Of a DNA stretch of 64,000 bases, positions 22,613-31,230 are shown piece by piece (position 1 is the first letter of the stretch; each line of letters begins with the position of its first letter). Source of the stretch: Hymenobacter caeli (GTDB lineage: Bacteria; Bacteroidota; Bacteroidia; Cytophagales; Hymenobacteraceae); contig NZ_JABSNP010000021.1 of the NCBI RefSeq assembly GCF_013294115.1, positions 1 to 64,000 on the forward strand, read 5' to 3'. The notes beneath the pieces were generated by a model. It saw only the letters and a list, made by a program, of their open reading frames with translations. It was not told the DNA's origin and did not search any database. The position numbers and the translations under genes are program-made.

Positions 22613-25555
22613 ATGAACTCCCACCTACGAATTTTCGTGCGCCACCTCTTTGCCACGCTGGTGCTACTGGGGCTGGCCGCGCCGCTGGCCTTCGCCCAAT
22701 CCGGCCGGATTGCGGGCAAAATAACCGACACCAAAGGCGGCCCCCAAATCGGGGCCACGGTGGTGGTGGAAGAAACCAAGGCCGGGGCATCGACCAACGC
22801 CGACGGCACGTTTTTGATTAACAACGTGCCCAACGGCAGCTACACGCTGCGCGTGTCCTACGTGGGGGCCTTGTCGCAAACCAAGCGCGTAACGGTGCCG
22901 GGGGCCGAAAACGTGGCCATGACGCTCCAGGAAGACACCAAGAGCCTGGACGAGGTTATCGTGACCGGCGTGTTCGACAAGCGGACGCGCATGGAATCGT
23001 CGGTGGCCATTTCGACCCTGAACGCCAAGCAGATAGACCGGCTGGTGCCCCAGAGCGCGGCCGACCTGCTCAAGAACGTGCCGGGCGTGTACGTGAACAC
23101 GTCGGCCGGCGAGGTGCACAACGTGGTGTACTCGCGCGGGGTGTCGGCCAACTCGGTGGGCTCGCTGGCCGACCCCACCAACGGCTACTACTACGTGTCG
23201 CTGCAAGAAGACGGCCTGCCGGTGACAGCGGTGTCGAGCGGCACGATTTCGTCCGACTACTTCTTTCGCAACGACGCCACCATTCAGCGCCTGGAGGCGG
23301 TGCGGGGCGGCACCTCCAGCATTACGAGCGCCAACGCGCCGGGCGGCATCTTCAACTTTTTGACCAAGACCGGCGTGACCGAGGGCCAGAACGAGGTGCG
23401 CCTGCGCTACGGCCTGGAGGGCAACGGCAAGCAGCCCTACTACCGCGCCGACGTGAACTACGGCGACAAAATCGGCGATAAGGGCCTGAGCTACAACGTA
23501 GGCGGCTTCTACCGCTACGCCAACGGGGCGCGCTACGCGGGCTACCCCTTCAACGAGGGCGGCCAATTCAAATTTAATATTACCAAGGCCTCCGAAAAGG
23601 GCTCCATCCGCTTCTACGCCAAGTACCTGGACGACCACAACGGCGTGACGGTGCCACTGGTGGGCCAGGGCTTCAACAACGACATCCGGCTGGCCCCCGG
23701 CGTGGAAAAAACCGACTCCTACCTGCTCAACGGCGTGAGCACCCAGATACCCAACGGCTCGGCCACCAACCTCATCACCTTCGACCCCACTAACCTGGCG
23801 CACTCCCGCGACTTCACGGCCGGCCTGAGCTTTAACTACGACCTGAGCGACACCTGGACGCTGACCAATAACGGCAAGTACAGCCGCAAAAACCTGGACA
23901 TCGACACCAACATCGCCACCAATTTCACCTACCTCAACGACTTCGTGACGGGCGTGTTTACGGGCTCGCTGAACCTGGGGCCGGGCCTGGTGACCTACCG
24001 CGACCGCAGCACCGGCGCAGTGCTGGCCCAGGTGCAGCAGGGATTTGCGCAGGTACCGGGGGCCCCGGCCGGCACGCTGATGCCCACGAGCACGGTGCTG
24101 AACTCGACCCTGAACGGACCCGTGCCTAACGCCCTGCGCTACAGCGGCTCGCTGAAGAGCCAGACCAAGCTCGACGAGTTCGTGGACCAGCTCACGCTGA
24201 GCAAGCGCCTGGCCAACGGCAGCATCAACGGGGGCATCTTCTTCAGCAGCAGCCACATCGTGGGCGCCCCCGAGATGCTGGGCGCGGTGCTGGGCCTTTC
24301 TCAAATTGGTAGCCGCGCCGATTTGGTGGACGTGACGTTTCAGCACACGGGCGGGCCGATGGGCGGGCCGGGGCCGGGGGTAGGCCCCGTGTACCAGGTG
24401 TCGCAGCCGGGCACGGGCTACCTCAAGCTGGGCGGCTCGTTTGGCTACGGCAACTACGACTACCAGAACAACCAAATTGCCGGCTTCCTGGGCAACACGC
24501 TCAACTTCGGCGAGCAGCTGAGCCTCGACTACGGCGTGCGCTTCGAGCACATCAGCCTCAAGGGCACCAACTTCCGCACCGTGCCGGCCAACCCCACCGG
24601 CGACCCGAATTTTGGGGGCATTGACGGCAACCCGCTCACCATCTACGACAACTACTACGGGGTGCTGGGCCAGAACAACGTGGCCTTCAACAAGCAGCTG
24701 AACACCTTCTCGTACTCGGCGGGCCTGAACTACAAAATCAACGACCGCAACGCCGTGTACGTGCGCTACACCCGCGGGCAGAAGTCGCCGGATTTGTCGT
24801 TCTACCAAACCTACCAGACCGGCGACATCGCCAACGGCAACGACCCGCAAAACCAGAACATCAACCAGGTGGAGCTGGGCTATAAGGTGAAAACCAACGC
24901 GTTGAGCCTGGCCCTGACGCCCTTCTACAGCCTGCTCAGCAACGTGGGCACTACCACGCTGGCCAACGACGAGAACAACCAGCTCTACTACACGCCCATT
25001 TTCTACAACAAGGTGCAAACCTTTGGGGTAGAGCTGGAAGGCGACTACACGCCCTTCCGCAGCCTCAATATTCGGGGTGCCGTGACGGTGCAGAGCGCCA
25101 AGTACCCGACCTGGAAAACCTACAACGTGGGCGGTAACGGCCGCGCCGACGACGTGGTGGTGGACTACAGCGGCAACAAGGCCGAAAACAACCCCAGCGT
25201 CATCATCACCCTGACCCCCACCTACTCGGTAGGCAAGTTCTACGCCTTGGTGCAGTGGAAATACCTCGGCGACCGCCAGGCCAACCAGGGCAACGCCTAC
25301 TACCTGCCCGCCTTCAGCCAGTTCGACGCCGCGGCCGGCTACAGCTTCACCAAAAAAATCTCGATGGCCCTGAACGTCAACAACATCTTCGACGTGCTGG
25401 GCATCATGGGCTCGTCGTCGCCGGGCAGCATCCTGGAGTCGTTCAGCCCCCAAAACCTGACCAAAGCGCAGGTGCAGGCCAACCCGAATGCCGTGCACAG
25501 CATCGTGCCCATTCAGCCGCGGGCGTACTTTTTGTCGGCGGTGTATAAGTTTTAG
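22613..25555 (+). CDS. TonB-dependent receptor of the aromatic block
   Basis: A 980-residue outer-membrane receptor. The signal peptide ends near LAAPLAFAQ. A carboxypeptidase-like domain follows (GRIAGKITDTKGGPQIGATV), then the plug (DEVIVTGVFDKRTRMESSVAIS, SAADLLKNVPGVYVNTSAG, RGGTSSITSANAPGGIFNF) and a ~750-residue barrel ending in AYFLSAVYKF. It is FecA-like in size and has no SusD partner nearby, so the substrate is likely a small molecule rather than a glycan. It lies in the middle of the catabolic genes and is the best candidate importer of the aromatic substrate. Confidence 0.9.
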   Translation: MNSHLRIFVRHLFATLVLLGLAAPLAFAQSGRIAGKITDTKGGPQIGATVVVEETKAGASTNADGTFLINNVPNGSYTLRVSYVGALSQTKRVTVPGAENVAMTLQEDTKSLDEVIVTGVFDKRTRMESSVAISTLNAKQIDRLVPQSAADLLKNVPGVYVNTSAGEVHNVVYSRGVSANSVGSLADPTNGYYYVSLQEDGLPVTAVSSGTISSDYFFRNDATIQRLEAVRGGTSSITSANAPGGIFNFLTKTGVTEGQNEVRLRYGLEGNGKQPYYRADVNYGDKIGDKGLSYNVGGFYRYANGARYAGYPFNEGGQFKFNITKASEKGSIRFYAKYLDDHNGVTVPLVGQGFNNDIRLAPGVEKTDSYLLNGVSTQIPNGSATNLITFDPTNLAHSRDFTAGLSFNYDLSDTWTLTNNGKYSRKNLDIDTNIATNFTYLNDFVTGVFTGSLNLGPGLVTYRDRSTGAVLAQVQQGFAQVPGAPAGTLMPTSTVLNSTLNGPVPNALRYSGSLKSQTKLDEFVDQLTLSKRLANGSINGGIFFSSSHIVGAPEMLGAVLGLSQIGSRADLVDVTFQHTGGPMGGPGPGVGPVYQVSQPGTGYLKLGGSFGYGNYDYQNNQIAGFLGNTLNFGEQLSLDYGVRFEHISLKGTNFRTVPANPTGDPNFGGIDGNPLTIYDNYYGVLGQNNVAFNKQLNTFSYSAGLNYKINDRNAVYVRYTRGQKSPDLSFYQTYQTGDIANGNDPQNQNINQVELGYKVKTNALSLALTPFYSLLSNVGTTTLANDENNQLYYTPIFYNKVQTFGVELEGDYTPFRSLNIRGAVTVQSAKYPTWKTYNVGGNGRADDVVVDYSGNKAENNPSVIITLTPTYSVGKFYALVQWKYLGDRQANQGNAYYLPAFSQFDAAAGYSFTKKISMALNVNNIFDVLGIMGSSSPGSILESFSPQNLTKAQVQANPNAVHSIVPIQPRAYFLSAVYKF

Positions 25556-25571
25556 GTAGCTGCCCTGGCGT

Positions 25572-25717
25572 GCGCCTCACCCCTAGCCCCTCTCCGAAAA
25601 GGAGAGGGGGACTAGCTTTTAGTTCTAATTCTAGTTTAGTGATTTCCAATTTTTTACAAACTATAACTAGAAGCTAGTTCCCCTCTCCTTTTCGGAGAGG
25701 GGCTAGGGGTGAGGCGC
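25572..25717. repeat. Inverted repeat, CTCACCCCTAGCCCC family
   Basis: The two ends (about 25572-25620 and 25669-25717) form a stem of nearly 50 bp with very few mismatches. Each arm itself contains a small hairpin (CCTCTCC...GGAGAGG). A related element is at 31087-31200. It fills most of the gap between the TonB receptor and the flavoprotein gene and could act as a terminator. Confidence 0.85.
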
Positions 25718-25768
25718 TGCGTAAGCGCCGCTTTCCCGGCCAGAATGCTCATAAATTCATCTACCCCT

Positions 25769-27247
25769 ATGCAAACTCTCCAAGCAGACGTAATTGTCAT
25801 TGCCGGCGGCGCGGCGGGCCTGTGCGCGGCCATCGCGGCGGCGCAGGGCGGGGCCTCGGTGCTGGTTTTTGAGAAGGAAGCCATCACCGGCGGCACGGCC
25901 AACCGGGGCATGGGGCCCCTGGGCATCGAGAGCCGCCACACCCGGCTACGGCAGTTCCAACCTACTAAGGACAAGGCCTTTGAGGTGTTCATGGACTACA
26001 CCCACTGGCGGGTCGATGCGCAGCTGGTGCGGGCCTACCTCAACAAATCGGGCGACACCATTCACTGGCTGGAGGCGCTGGGCGTGGAGTTTCTGGAGCC
26101 GGCCTCGTACTTCCCGAGCGCCTACCCCACCTGGCACCTGGTGAAGCCGCCCTCCGGCGTGGCGGGCCCCGGCGCGGCGGGCACCATGACGGGCATCCTG
26201 GCCGAGCAGGCGCGGGCCCTGGGCGTGCAAATCCTGCTCGAAACGCCCGTGCGCCGCATCGTAAAAGACGGCGAGCGGGTGGTGGGCGTATTGGCTCAAA
26301 ACAAAGACGGCGAAGACATTGAGGCCCACGCGGCGGCCGTCATCATCGCCACCGGCGGCTTCGGCAACAGCCCGGCCATGGTGCAGGAATACGCCGGCTA
26401 CACCCTGGGCCAAGACATGTTCCCGTTCCGCATCCCCGGCATCACCGGCGACGGCATCCGCATGGCCTGGGAGGCCGGCGCGGCCGCCACCGAGATGAGC
26501 ATGGAAATGATTTACGGCATGCCCGACAACCTGAGCATTCCGCCGCCGCTGCACGAGGCCTGCCGCCAACCGCATTTGTTCGTAAACCTCCTGGGCGAAC
26601 GGTTTGTGAATGAAGCCATTATGCCCAACGTCACCTTCACGGCCAACGCCCTAGCTCGGCAAAAGGACCGGACCGGGCTGCTGATTTTCGACTCGGCTAT
26701 TCTGGCCCAAATGGCCGTGGATTTCGACTTCCGCAACCGGGTGTTCCCGGTCACGAAGCTCGACAACCCCGAGGCGGCCATTGCCGGCCTGCTGGCCAAG
26801 GACTACCCCCACTTTTTCGTGGCCGACTCGCTCGAAGACTTGGCGGCCCAAACCGGCATCGACCCCGCCGGGCTGCGCGACACGGTGGCGGTTTACAACG
26901 CCAGCTGCGCCCGCGGCTACGACGAGCTGTTCAACAAAGACCACGCCTACCTGCGGCCCATCGAGGGCCCCAAATATTATGCGGCCCGCCACTACCCCAG
27001 CGCCTACGGCAGCACAGGCGGCATCAAAATCAACCACAAAACCGAGGTCATCGGCACCGACTGGCGGCCGATTCCGGGCCTGTTTGCGGCCGGCACCGAC
27101 GCCTGCGCCATCTACGGCGACAGCTACGTATTCATCATGCCCGGCAACTCGATGGGCTTCGCGGTGAACACCGGCCGCATCGCCGGCGAAAACGCCCTGA
27201 AACTAGTAGCCGCCCGCGCCCCAGAGGAAGCGGCGGTGTCGGCGTAA
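25769..27247 (+). CDS. FAD-binding dehydrogenase (fumarate reductase/KstD-like flavoprotein)
   Basis: A 492-residue flavoprotein. The N-terminal ADVIVIAGGAAGLCAAIAAA motif binds FAD, NRGMGPLG follows, IIATGGFGNSP is the middle motif, and GDSYVFIMPGNSMGFAVNTGRIAGE closes the FAD domain. It groups with flavocytochrome-c/3-ketosteroid dehydrogenase and tricarballylate dehydrogenase proteins that remove or add hydrogens next to a carbonyl. The frame continues upstream into the inverted repeat, so the ATG at 25769 is preferred. Electron partner unknown. Its place in the block suggests desaturation or reduction of a ring or side chain. Confidence 0.85.
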   Translation: MQTLQADVIVIAGGAAGLCAAIAAAQGGASVLVFEKEAITGGTANRGMGPLGIESRHTRLRQFQPTKDKAFEVFMDYTHWRVDAQLVRAYLNKSGDTIHWLEALGVEFLEPASYFPSAYPTWHLVKPPSGVAGPGAAGTMTGILAEQARALGVQILLETPVRRIVKDGERVVGVLAQNKDGEDIEAHAAAVIIATGGFGNSPAMVQEYAGYTLGQDMFPFRIPGITGDGIRMAWEAGAAATEMSMEMIYGMPDNLSIPPPLHEACRQPHLFVNLLGERFVNEAIMPNVTFTANALARQKDRTGLLIFDSAILAQMAVDFDFRNRVFPVTKLDNPEAAIAGLLAKDYPHFFVADSLEDLAAQTGIDPAGLRDTVAVYNASCARGYDELFNKDHAYLRPIEGPKYYAARHYPSAYGSTGGIKINHKTEVIGTDWRPIPGLFAAGTDACAIYGDSYVFIMPGNSMGFAVNTGRIAGENALKLVAARAPEEAAVSA

Positions 27248-27248
27248 A

Positions 27249-27352
27249 AAGAACGTCATGCTGAGCTTGTCGAAGCATCTCGCTCGCAGCAGTAATCCAA
27301 TCGAGGCAACGAAGCGGTAGAGATGCTTCGACAAGCTCAGCATGACGTTCTT
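27249..27352. repeat. Inverted repeat, GTCATGCTGAGC family, copy 1
   Basis: Arms 27249-27281 and 27320-27352 are perfectly complementary over 33 bp with a 38-nt loop. The arm contains GTCATGCTGAGCTTGTCGAA. It starts two bases after the flavoprotein stop codon. Relatives are at 33409-33523 and 55873-55980. Confidence 0.88.
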
Positions 27353-27384
27353 GAGAATTTAATCAATTAAAAACACCTTCCCCT

Positions 27385-28119
27385 ATGATAAAGCAAATGG
27401 TGGCCGTGCGCCGCCGCCCCGGCCAAACCCACCAGGAATGCCTCGACTACGTGGAGCATGTGCACGGCGATATTGCTCGCCAGGGCCCGCCCGGCGTGTC
27501 CCGCTACGTGCAAAGCCACGTATTTGACGCCGCCTTTGGCACCAAAACCGACCCGGCGTACCAGCAGAATTTCGGGCGCGACTTCGTAACGGAATTGTAC
27601 TTCGACTCGCCCCAGGCCATGAAGGCCAACGGCGAATCGGACTACGTGAAGAACGTGGTGCGGCCGGATGGCCGGAATTTCAACGACTTTCCCAGCGTCA
27701 TCCTCAACCTGCTAACGGTGGAAACCGAACTGCCCGTGCCCAGTCCCGGCGCGGGCCAGGTGAAGGTACTGCACTACCTCAAAAAAGCCGAGGGCATCAG
27801 CGACGACGACTTCCACGCGCGCTGGGCCGCCGCCCACGCCGCCGTGCTGGCGGCCGAGCCAGCCGTGGCCGGGGCCCTGCGCCGCTACGTGCAAAGCCGG
27901 GCGCTGCCGCTGCCGGGGCCCGCTACCCAGCACTTCGGAGCCGGCGCCAGCCTGAGCTACGAGGGCATCGCCAGCCTCTGGCTTGACGACGAAGCCGCGC
28001 TGCCGCATTTCCGCGCCTACGAGGCCGCATTGATGCAGCAGGCCGGCGGCGAAGCCCCGCTCATCGACTTCTCGCAGTCGTTTTTCCTCTATACCCGCGA
28101 GAAAATTATCATCGGCTAA
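27385..28119 (+). CDS. EthD-domain protein
   Basis: A 244-residue protein made of two ferredoxin-like EthD modules. The first (MIKQMVAVRRRPGQTHQECLDYV) ends with FVTELYFDSPQAM. The second (KVLHYLKKAEGISDDDFHARWAAAH) ends with GIASLWLDDEAALPHF. EthD proteins accompany many aromatic, ether and sterol degradation clusters and include lactone isomerases; few have a proven reaction. It sits at the end of the upper catabolic block, followed 18 nt later by a small membrane protein gene. Confidence 0.8.
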   Translation: MIKQMVAVRRRPGQTHQECLDYVEHVHGDIARQGPPGVSRYVQSHVFDAAFGTKTDPAYQQNFGRDFVTELYFDSPQAMKANGESDYVKNVVRPDGRNFNDFPSVILNLLTVETELPVPSPGAGQVKVLHYLKKAEGISDDDFHARWAAAHAAVLAAEPAVAGALRRYVQSRALPLPGPATQHFGAGASLSYEGIASLWLDDEAALPHFRAYEAALMQQAGGEAPLIDFSQSFFLYTREKIIIG

Positions 28120-28137
28120 TTGGCCAACGCTCTTGCT

Positions 28138-28611
28138 ATGAAGCAGTTCATCCGGGCCAACGCCCTGAAGTCGACCATCGGCAACCTGGTGGCCAACACG
28201 GTCATTCCGGGGGCGCTGCTGCTCGGCAGCCCGCTGGTCAACCTCAAGGGCCCCACGCCCAACCTGCTCTCGGTACTGGTGCCGGGCGTGTTCATGTCGG
28301 CGCTGATAACCACCCTCGTCACGTTCGGCGTGATGACGGCCCAGCGCAAGGCCGGCTTGCTGTTGCCGCCCCTACCCCCCGCCACGCGCTGGTTCGCCAG
28401 GGCCCTGGGCGAGGGGGTAGGGATAGGCCTGCTGTTCGCCGTGCCGGCGCTGATTAGCATTTTGGCCGTGCAATTTTCTGCCGAAAACGCGCAGCTAAGC
28501 CGGGGCCTGGTGGTGGGGATTGCGGCCGTGGTGGGGGCGGCAGTTGGCTTCTTTTCGTCGCTGGTGGCCAGCCGGCGCGCCGCCCGGCTGGGCGGCCTGG
28601 CCGTGGCCTAG
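28138..28611 (+). CDS. Small integral membrane protein
   Basis: A 157-residue protein with about four hydrophobic helices (around LVANTVIPGALLLGS, LLSVLVPGVFMSALITTLV, GVGIGLLFAVPALISIL and VVGIAAVVGAAVGFFSSLV). No named domain recognised. The ATG at 28138 is preferred over a TTG six codons upstream. It follows the EthD gene closely and converges on the AraC-type gene on the other strand. Its role in the cluster is unknown. Confidence 0.7.
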   Translation: MKQFIRANALKSTIGNLVANTVIPGALLLGSPLVNLKGPTPNLLSVLVPGVFMSALITTLVTFGVMTAQRKAGLLLPPLPPATRWFARALGEGVGIGLLFAVPALISILAVQFSAENAQLSRGLVVGIAAVVGAAVGFFSSLVASRRAARLGGLAVA

Positions 28612-28650
28612 CCCCTGCTTGAAACGGCCAAGCAGCCCGGTGAGCGAGGA

Positions 28651-29547
28651 CTACCGCAACCCGACCGGCGCGGCCCCGCGCGCCTGCCGAAACTGCGTGG
28701 GGGCCTGGCCGGTGTGCTGCCGGAAAAGCCGGGAAAAGTAGGCGGGGTCTTCGAAATTGAGCGCGTAGGCCACTTCCGAAATGCTGAGCGAGGTGTGCGC
28801 CAGGTAGTTTTGGGCCTCGGCCACGAAGTAGCCCTGCACCACCCGCACCGCCGTTTTTTGGGCCACCGCCTGGCACACCCGGTTCAGGTGCACGGGCGTG
28901 ATGCTCAGCTCGGCGGCGTAGGCGGCGATGGTTTTCTGGGGCCGGCGGGCTTCCCGGATGCGCTTCAGAAACGCCTGGAACAGGGCCAGGCTGCGGTGCT
29001 GCTGCACCAGGCCGTGCGCGCTGTGCTGGTAGGCCAAGCGGAAAACCGTGGTGAAGAGCACGGTAAACAGCGCCTGCACCATTGCCTCGCGCTCGGGTAG
29101 GCCCCCGAACAGCTCCGCCCGAATTTTGTCGACGGCTTGCAGGCCGTCGGCGAACAGGACTGGGTCGTTGGCGGCGGGCAGGATGTGCAAACTGTCCAAC
29201 TCGCGCCGAACGGGCGACGACGTGCCGAACAGCTTTTCAACGTAGGACGCGGACAGGGTGAGGACGGTGCCCTGCGCCCCGGCCGCGAAGGCAAACCCGT
29301 GTAAGGTATTTTCGGGAATGACCAAAAAGCACGGCCCGGTGAAGGCCATTTTCCGCTGCTCCACCAGCAGCTGTCCCGCCCCTTCCTCAATGCAAAACAC
29401 CTGAAACAAATAGGCGTGCACGTGCGTCGGAATGGCCCAATCGTACTGCTGGCTACGGATTTCGAGCGACTCGCAGTGCACGAAGTCGGGCAGCACGGCC
29501 GGGCCGCTGTCGCCGTACAGGCCGTTGAAGTTGAGGATGGTGGGCAT
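28651..29547 (-). CDS. AraC-family regulator, PobR/PcaQ-like position
   Basis: A 298-residue regulator with an N-terminal cupin domain (YDWAIPTHVHAYLFQVFCIEEGAG, LVIPENTLHGFAF) and two C-terminal helix-turn-helix units (TIAAYAAELSITPVHLNRVCQ; LSISEVAYALNFEDPAYFSRLFRQ, HTGQAPTQFRQ). The start at 29545-29547 gives MPTILNFNGL; a longer frame upstream lacks support. It is divergent from pcaH with a shared 230-bp promoter region, the usual place for the activator of the pob/pca genes responding to 4-hydroxybenzoate or protocatechuate. Confidence 0.87.
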   Translation of the reverse strand: MPTILNFNGLYGDSGPAVLPDFVHCESLEIRSQQYDWAIPTHVHAYLFQVFCIEEGAGQLLVEQRKMAFTGPCFLVIPENTLHGFAFAAGAQGTVLTLSASYVEKLFGTSSPVRRELDSLHILPAANDPVLFADGLQAVDKIRAELFGGLPEREAMVQALFTVLFTTVFRLAYQHSAHGLVQQHRSLALFQAFLKRIREARRPQKTIAAYAAELSITPVHLNRVCQAVAQKTAVRVVQGYFVAEAQNYLAHTSLSISEVAYALNFEDPAYFSRLFRQHTGQAPTQFRQARGAAPVGLR

Positions 29548-29663
29548 GGGGCAAATGGGATGACAGCGGGCGGGCGGCAGCGGGGGGCGGCGCAAGCAAC
29601 TCCCCGGCAATGAGCGGAGCAGCGTTGTCGGCGCGAGGCCCGCGCTACTCCCCGGCGAGCAGA

Positions 29664-29671
29664 CGAAGATA
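29664..29671 (-). promoter_or_regulatory. -7-like element for the divergent AraC-type gene
   Basis: TATCTTCG on the minus strand, one base from TAnnTTTG, with TTG triplets about 19 nt further upstream as a possible -33 region. Transcription would start ~110 nt before the AraC-type start codon. Confidence 0.35.
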
Positions 29672-29730
29672 GGTTTGATTTATCCAACAACTTGGCGAAT
29701 ATCTCTAAGGCCTCCGCAATCGATGGCGGC

Positions 29731-29738
29731 TACTTTTG
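29731..29738 (+). promoter_or_regulatory. -7 promoter element for the pca operon
   Basis: TACTTTTG matches TAnnTTTG exactly, 40 nt before the pcaH ATG. No clear -33 box is present, which fits activation by the divergent AraC-type regulator. Confidence 0.5.
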
Positions 29739-29778
29739 CTGCGCACCGTCCCACAGGTGCTAACAACGTAAGGCTGCC

Positions 29779-30465
29779 ATGGAACCCCTGAATTTTGACA
29801 CCCAGCCCCCGCACCTGTACCCAGAGTACAAGTCGACCATTTTGCGCAGCCCTACCCGGCCGCTAATGCCGGTGCGCGAGCTGATAAAGGACCTGAGCCT
29901 GCCAGTATTCGGCGAGTCGGTGCTGCAAAAGTATGATAACGACCTGACCAAGAACGCCCGCGTGAACGGCGAGCCCATCGGCGAGCGCATCAAGGTGATG
30001 GGGCGGGTGCTGGACGAGAGCGGCCGGCCGCTGCCCAACGTGCTGCTCGAAATCTGGCAGGCCAACGCCGCCGGGCGCTACGTGCACCGCGCCGAAATCC
30101 ACGATGCGCCGCTCGACCCCAATTTTCTGGGCGGCGGGCGCGTGCTCACCGATAAGGAAGGGCGGTATTCGTTCTACACCATCAAGCCGGGGGCCTACCC
30201 CTGGGGCAACCACTACAACGCCTGGCGGCCCAACCACATCCACTTTTCGGTGCTGGGCCACCAGCTGCAGCAGCGCTTGGTGACGCAGATGTACTTCCCC
30301 GGCGACCCGCTGTTCGAGTTCGACCCCATCTTCCAATCGGTGCCCCGGCACGCCCGCGAGTTGCTCATTGCCAAGTTCCGCATGGACTGGACGGAGGCCG
30401 AATTTGCCCTGGCCTACCAGTTCGACATCGTGCTGAGCGGCCGCCACCAAACCCCGTTCGAATAA
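29779..30465 (+). CDS. pcaH: Protocatechuate 3,4-dioxygenase beta subunit
   Basis: A 228-residue intradiol dioxygenase subunit. KVMGRVLDESGRPLPNVLLEIWQANAAGRY is the family signature region. The non-haem Fe(III) ligands are all present: Tyr in KPGAYPWGNHY, a second Tyr in the same stretch, and the two His of RPNHIHFS. The PCDO N-terminal extension is present, marking it as the catalytic beta chain. It cleaves protocatechuate between the hydroxyls to 3-carboxymuconate. First gene of the operon; its stop overlaps the pcaG start by one base. Confidence 0.94.
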   Translation: MEPLNFDTQPPHLYPEYKSTILRSPTRPLMPVRELIKDLSLPVFGESVLQKYDNDLTKNARVNGEPIGERIKVMGRVLDESGRPLPNVLLEIWQANAAGRYVHRAEIHDAPLDPNFLGGGRVLTDKEGRYSFYTIKPGAYPWGNHYNAWRPNHIHFSVLGHQLQQRLVTQMYFPGDPLFEFDPIFQSVPRHARELLIAKFRMDWTEAEFALAYQFDIVLSGRHQTPFE

Positions 30466-31064
30466 TGGAGCGCCTCCGCCAAACCCCCTCGCAAACCGTG
30501 GGGCCCTTCTTCGCCTACAGCCTCACGGCCGCGCAGTACGGCTACCCCTACGACAGCATCGTGCACCACGCCCTGCTCGGCCCCGCCACGCCCGGCGAGC
30601 ACATCCTCCTCACCGGCCGCGTGCTGGATGGCCAGGGCACGCCCGTGCCCGATGCCGTGGTGGAGCTGTGGCAGGCCGATGCGCAGGGCCACTACCGCAC
30701 CGCGCCCCTCAGCCCGAAAGACGACGACGGCAGCGAGTTCACGGGCTTTGGCCGGGTAGGCACGGGCACCCAGGCGGGGGCCCGGTTCCAGTTCGAAACC
30801 ATCAAGCCGGGGGCCCCGGCCGCCGGGCAGGCCCCGCACATCAACGTGACGCTGTTCATGCGCGGCTCGCTGCGGGCCCTGCACACGCGGCTTTATTTCT
30901 CGGATGAAACCGCCGCCAACGCCCACGACGAGCTGCTGAACGCCGTGCCGCCCGAGCGCCGCGAAACGCTGCTGGCGCAGGCTGTAGCGGGCCTCAGCCG
31001 GCCCAGCTATCATTTTGATATTCGGTTGCAGGGCGAAGGCGAAACCGTGTTTTTTGATTTGTAA
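30465..31064 (+). CDS. pcaG: Protocatechuate 3,4-dioxygenase alpha subunit
   Basis: A 199-residue partner of PcaH. It starts with RLRQTPSQTVGPFFAYSL, typical of the alpha chain, and keeps the fold motif RVLDGQGTPVPDAVVELWQA, but the Fe-binding Tyr/His set is replaced (APHINVTLFMRG), as expected for the non-catalytic subunit that shapes the active site. The TAATG junction with pcaH indicates translational coupling and a matched ratio of the two chains. Confidence 0.93.
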   Translation: MERLRQTPSQTVGPFFAYSLTAAQYGYPYDSIVHHALLGPATPGEHILLTGRVLDGQGTPVPDAVVELWQADAQGHYRTAPLSPKDDDGSEFTGFGRVGTGTQAGARFQFETIKPGAPAAGQAPHINVTLFMRGSLRALHTRLYFSDETAANAHDELLNAVPPERRETLLAQAVAGLSRPSYHFDIRLQGEGETVFFDL

Positions 31065-31086
31065 ATAGTAACGACCTCCACGTCAA

Positions 31087-31200
31087 CCTCACCCCCTAGC
31101 CCCCTCTCCAAAAAAGAGGGGGGAACTAGCCCTAATTCTAAAAACTAAGGCTAAAAAATTAGTCCCCCCTCTTTTTTGGAGAGGGGGCTAGGGGGTGAGG
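31087..31200. repeat. Inverted repeat, CTCACCCCCTAGCCCCC family
   Basis: Arms 31087-31128 and 31160-31200 pair over about 41 bp with a single extra base. The arms are a variant of those at 25572-25717. It separates pcaG from pcaB, and the frame upstream of pcaB reads into it. Confidence 0.88.
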
Positions 31201-31230
31201 TTCCCGCTAGGCCGATTATCCCATCCACCC

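Noticed and set aside
22664..25498. Very long antisense frame opposite the TonB receptor gene
   Set aside because: Long reverse frames are expected in GC-rich genes. The translation is Val/His/Gly-rich without domains, while the plus strand encodes a clear receptor.
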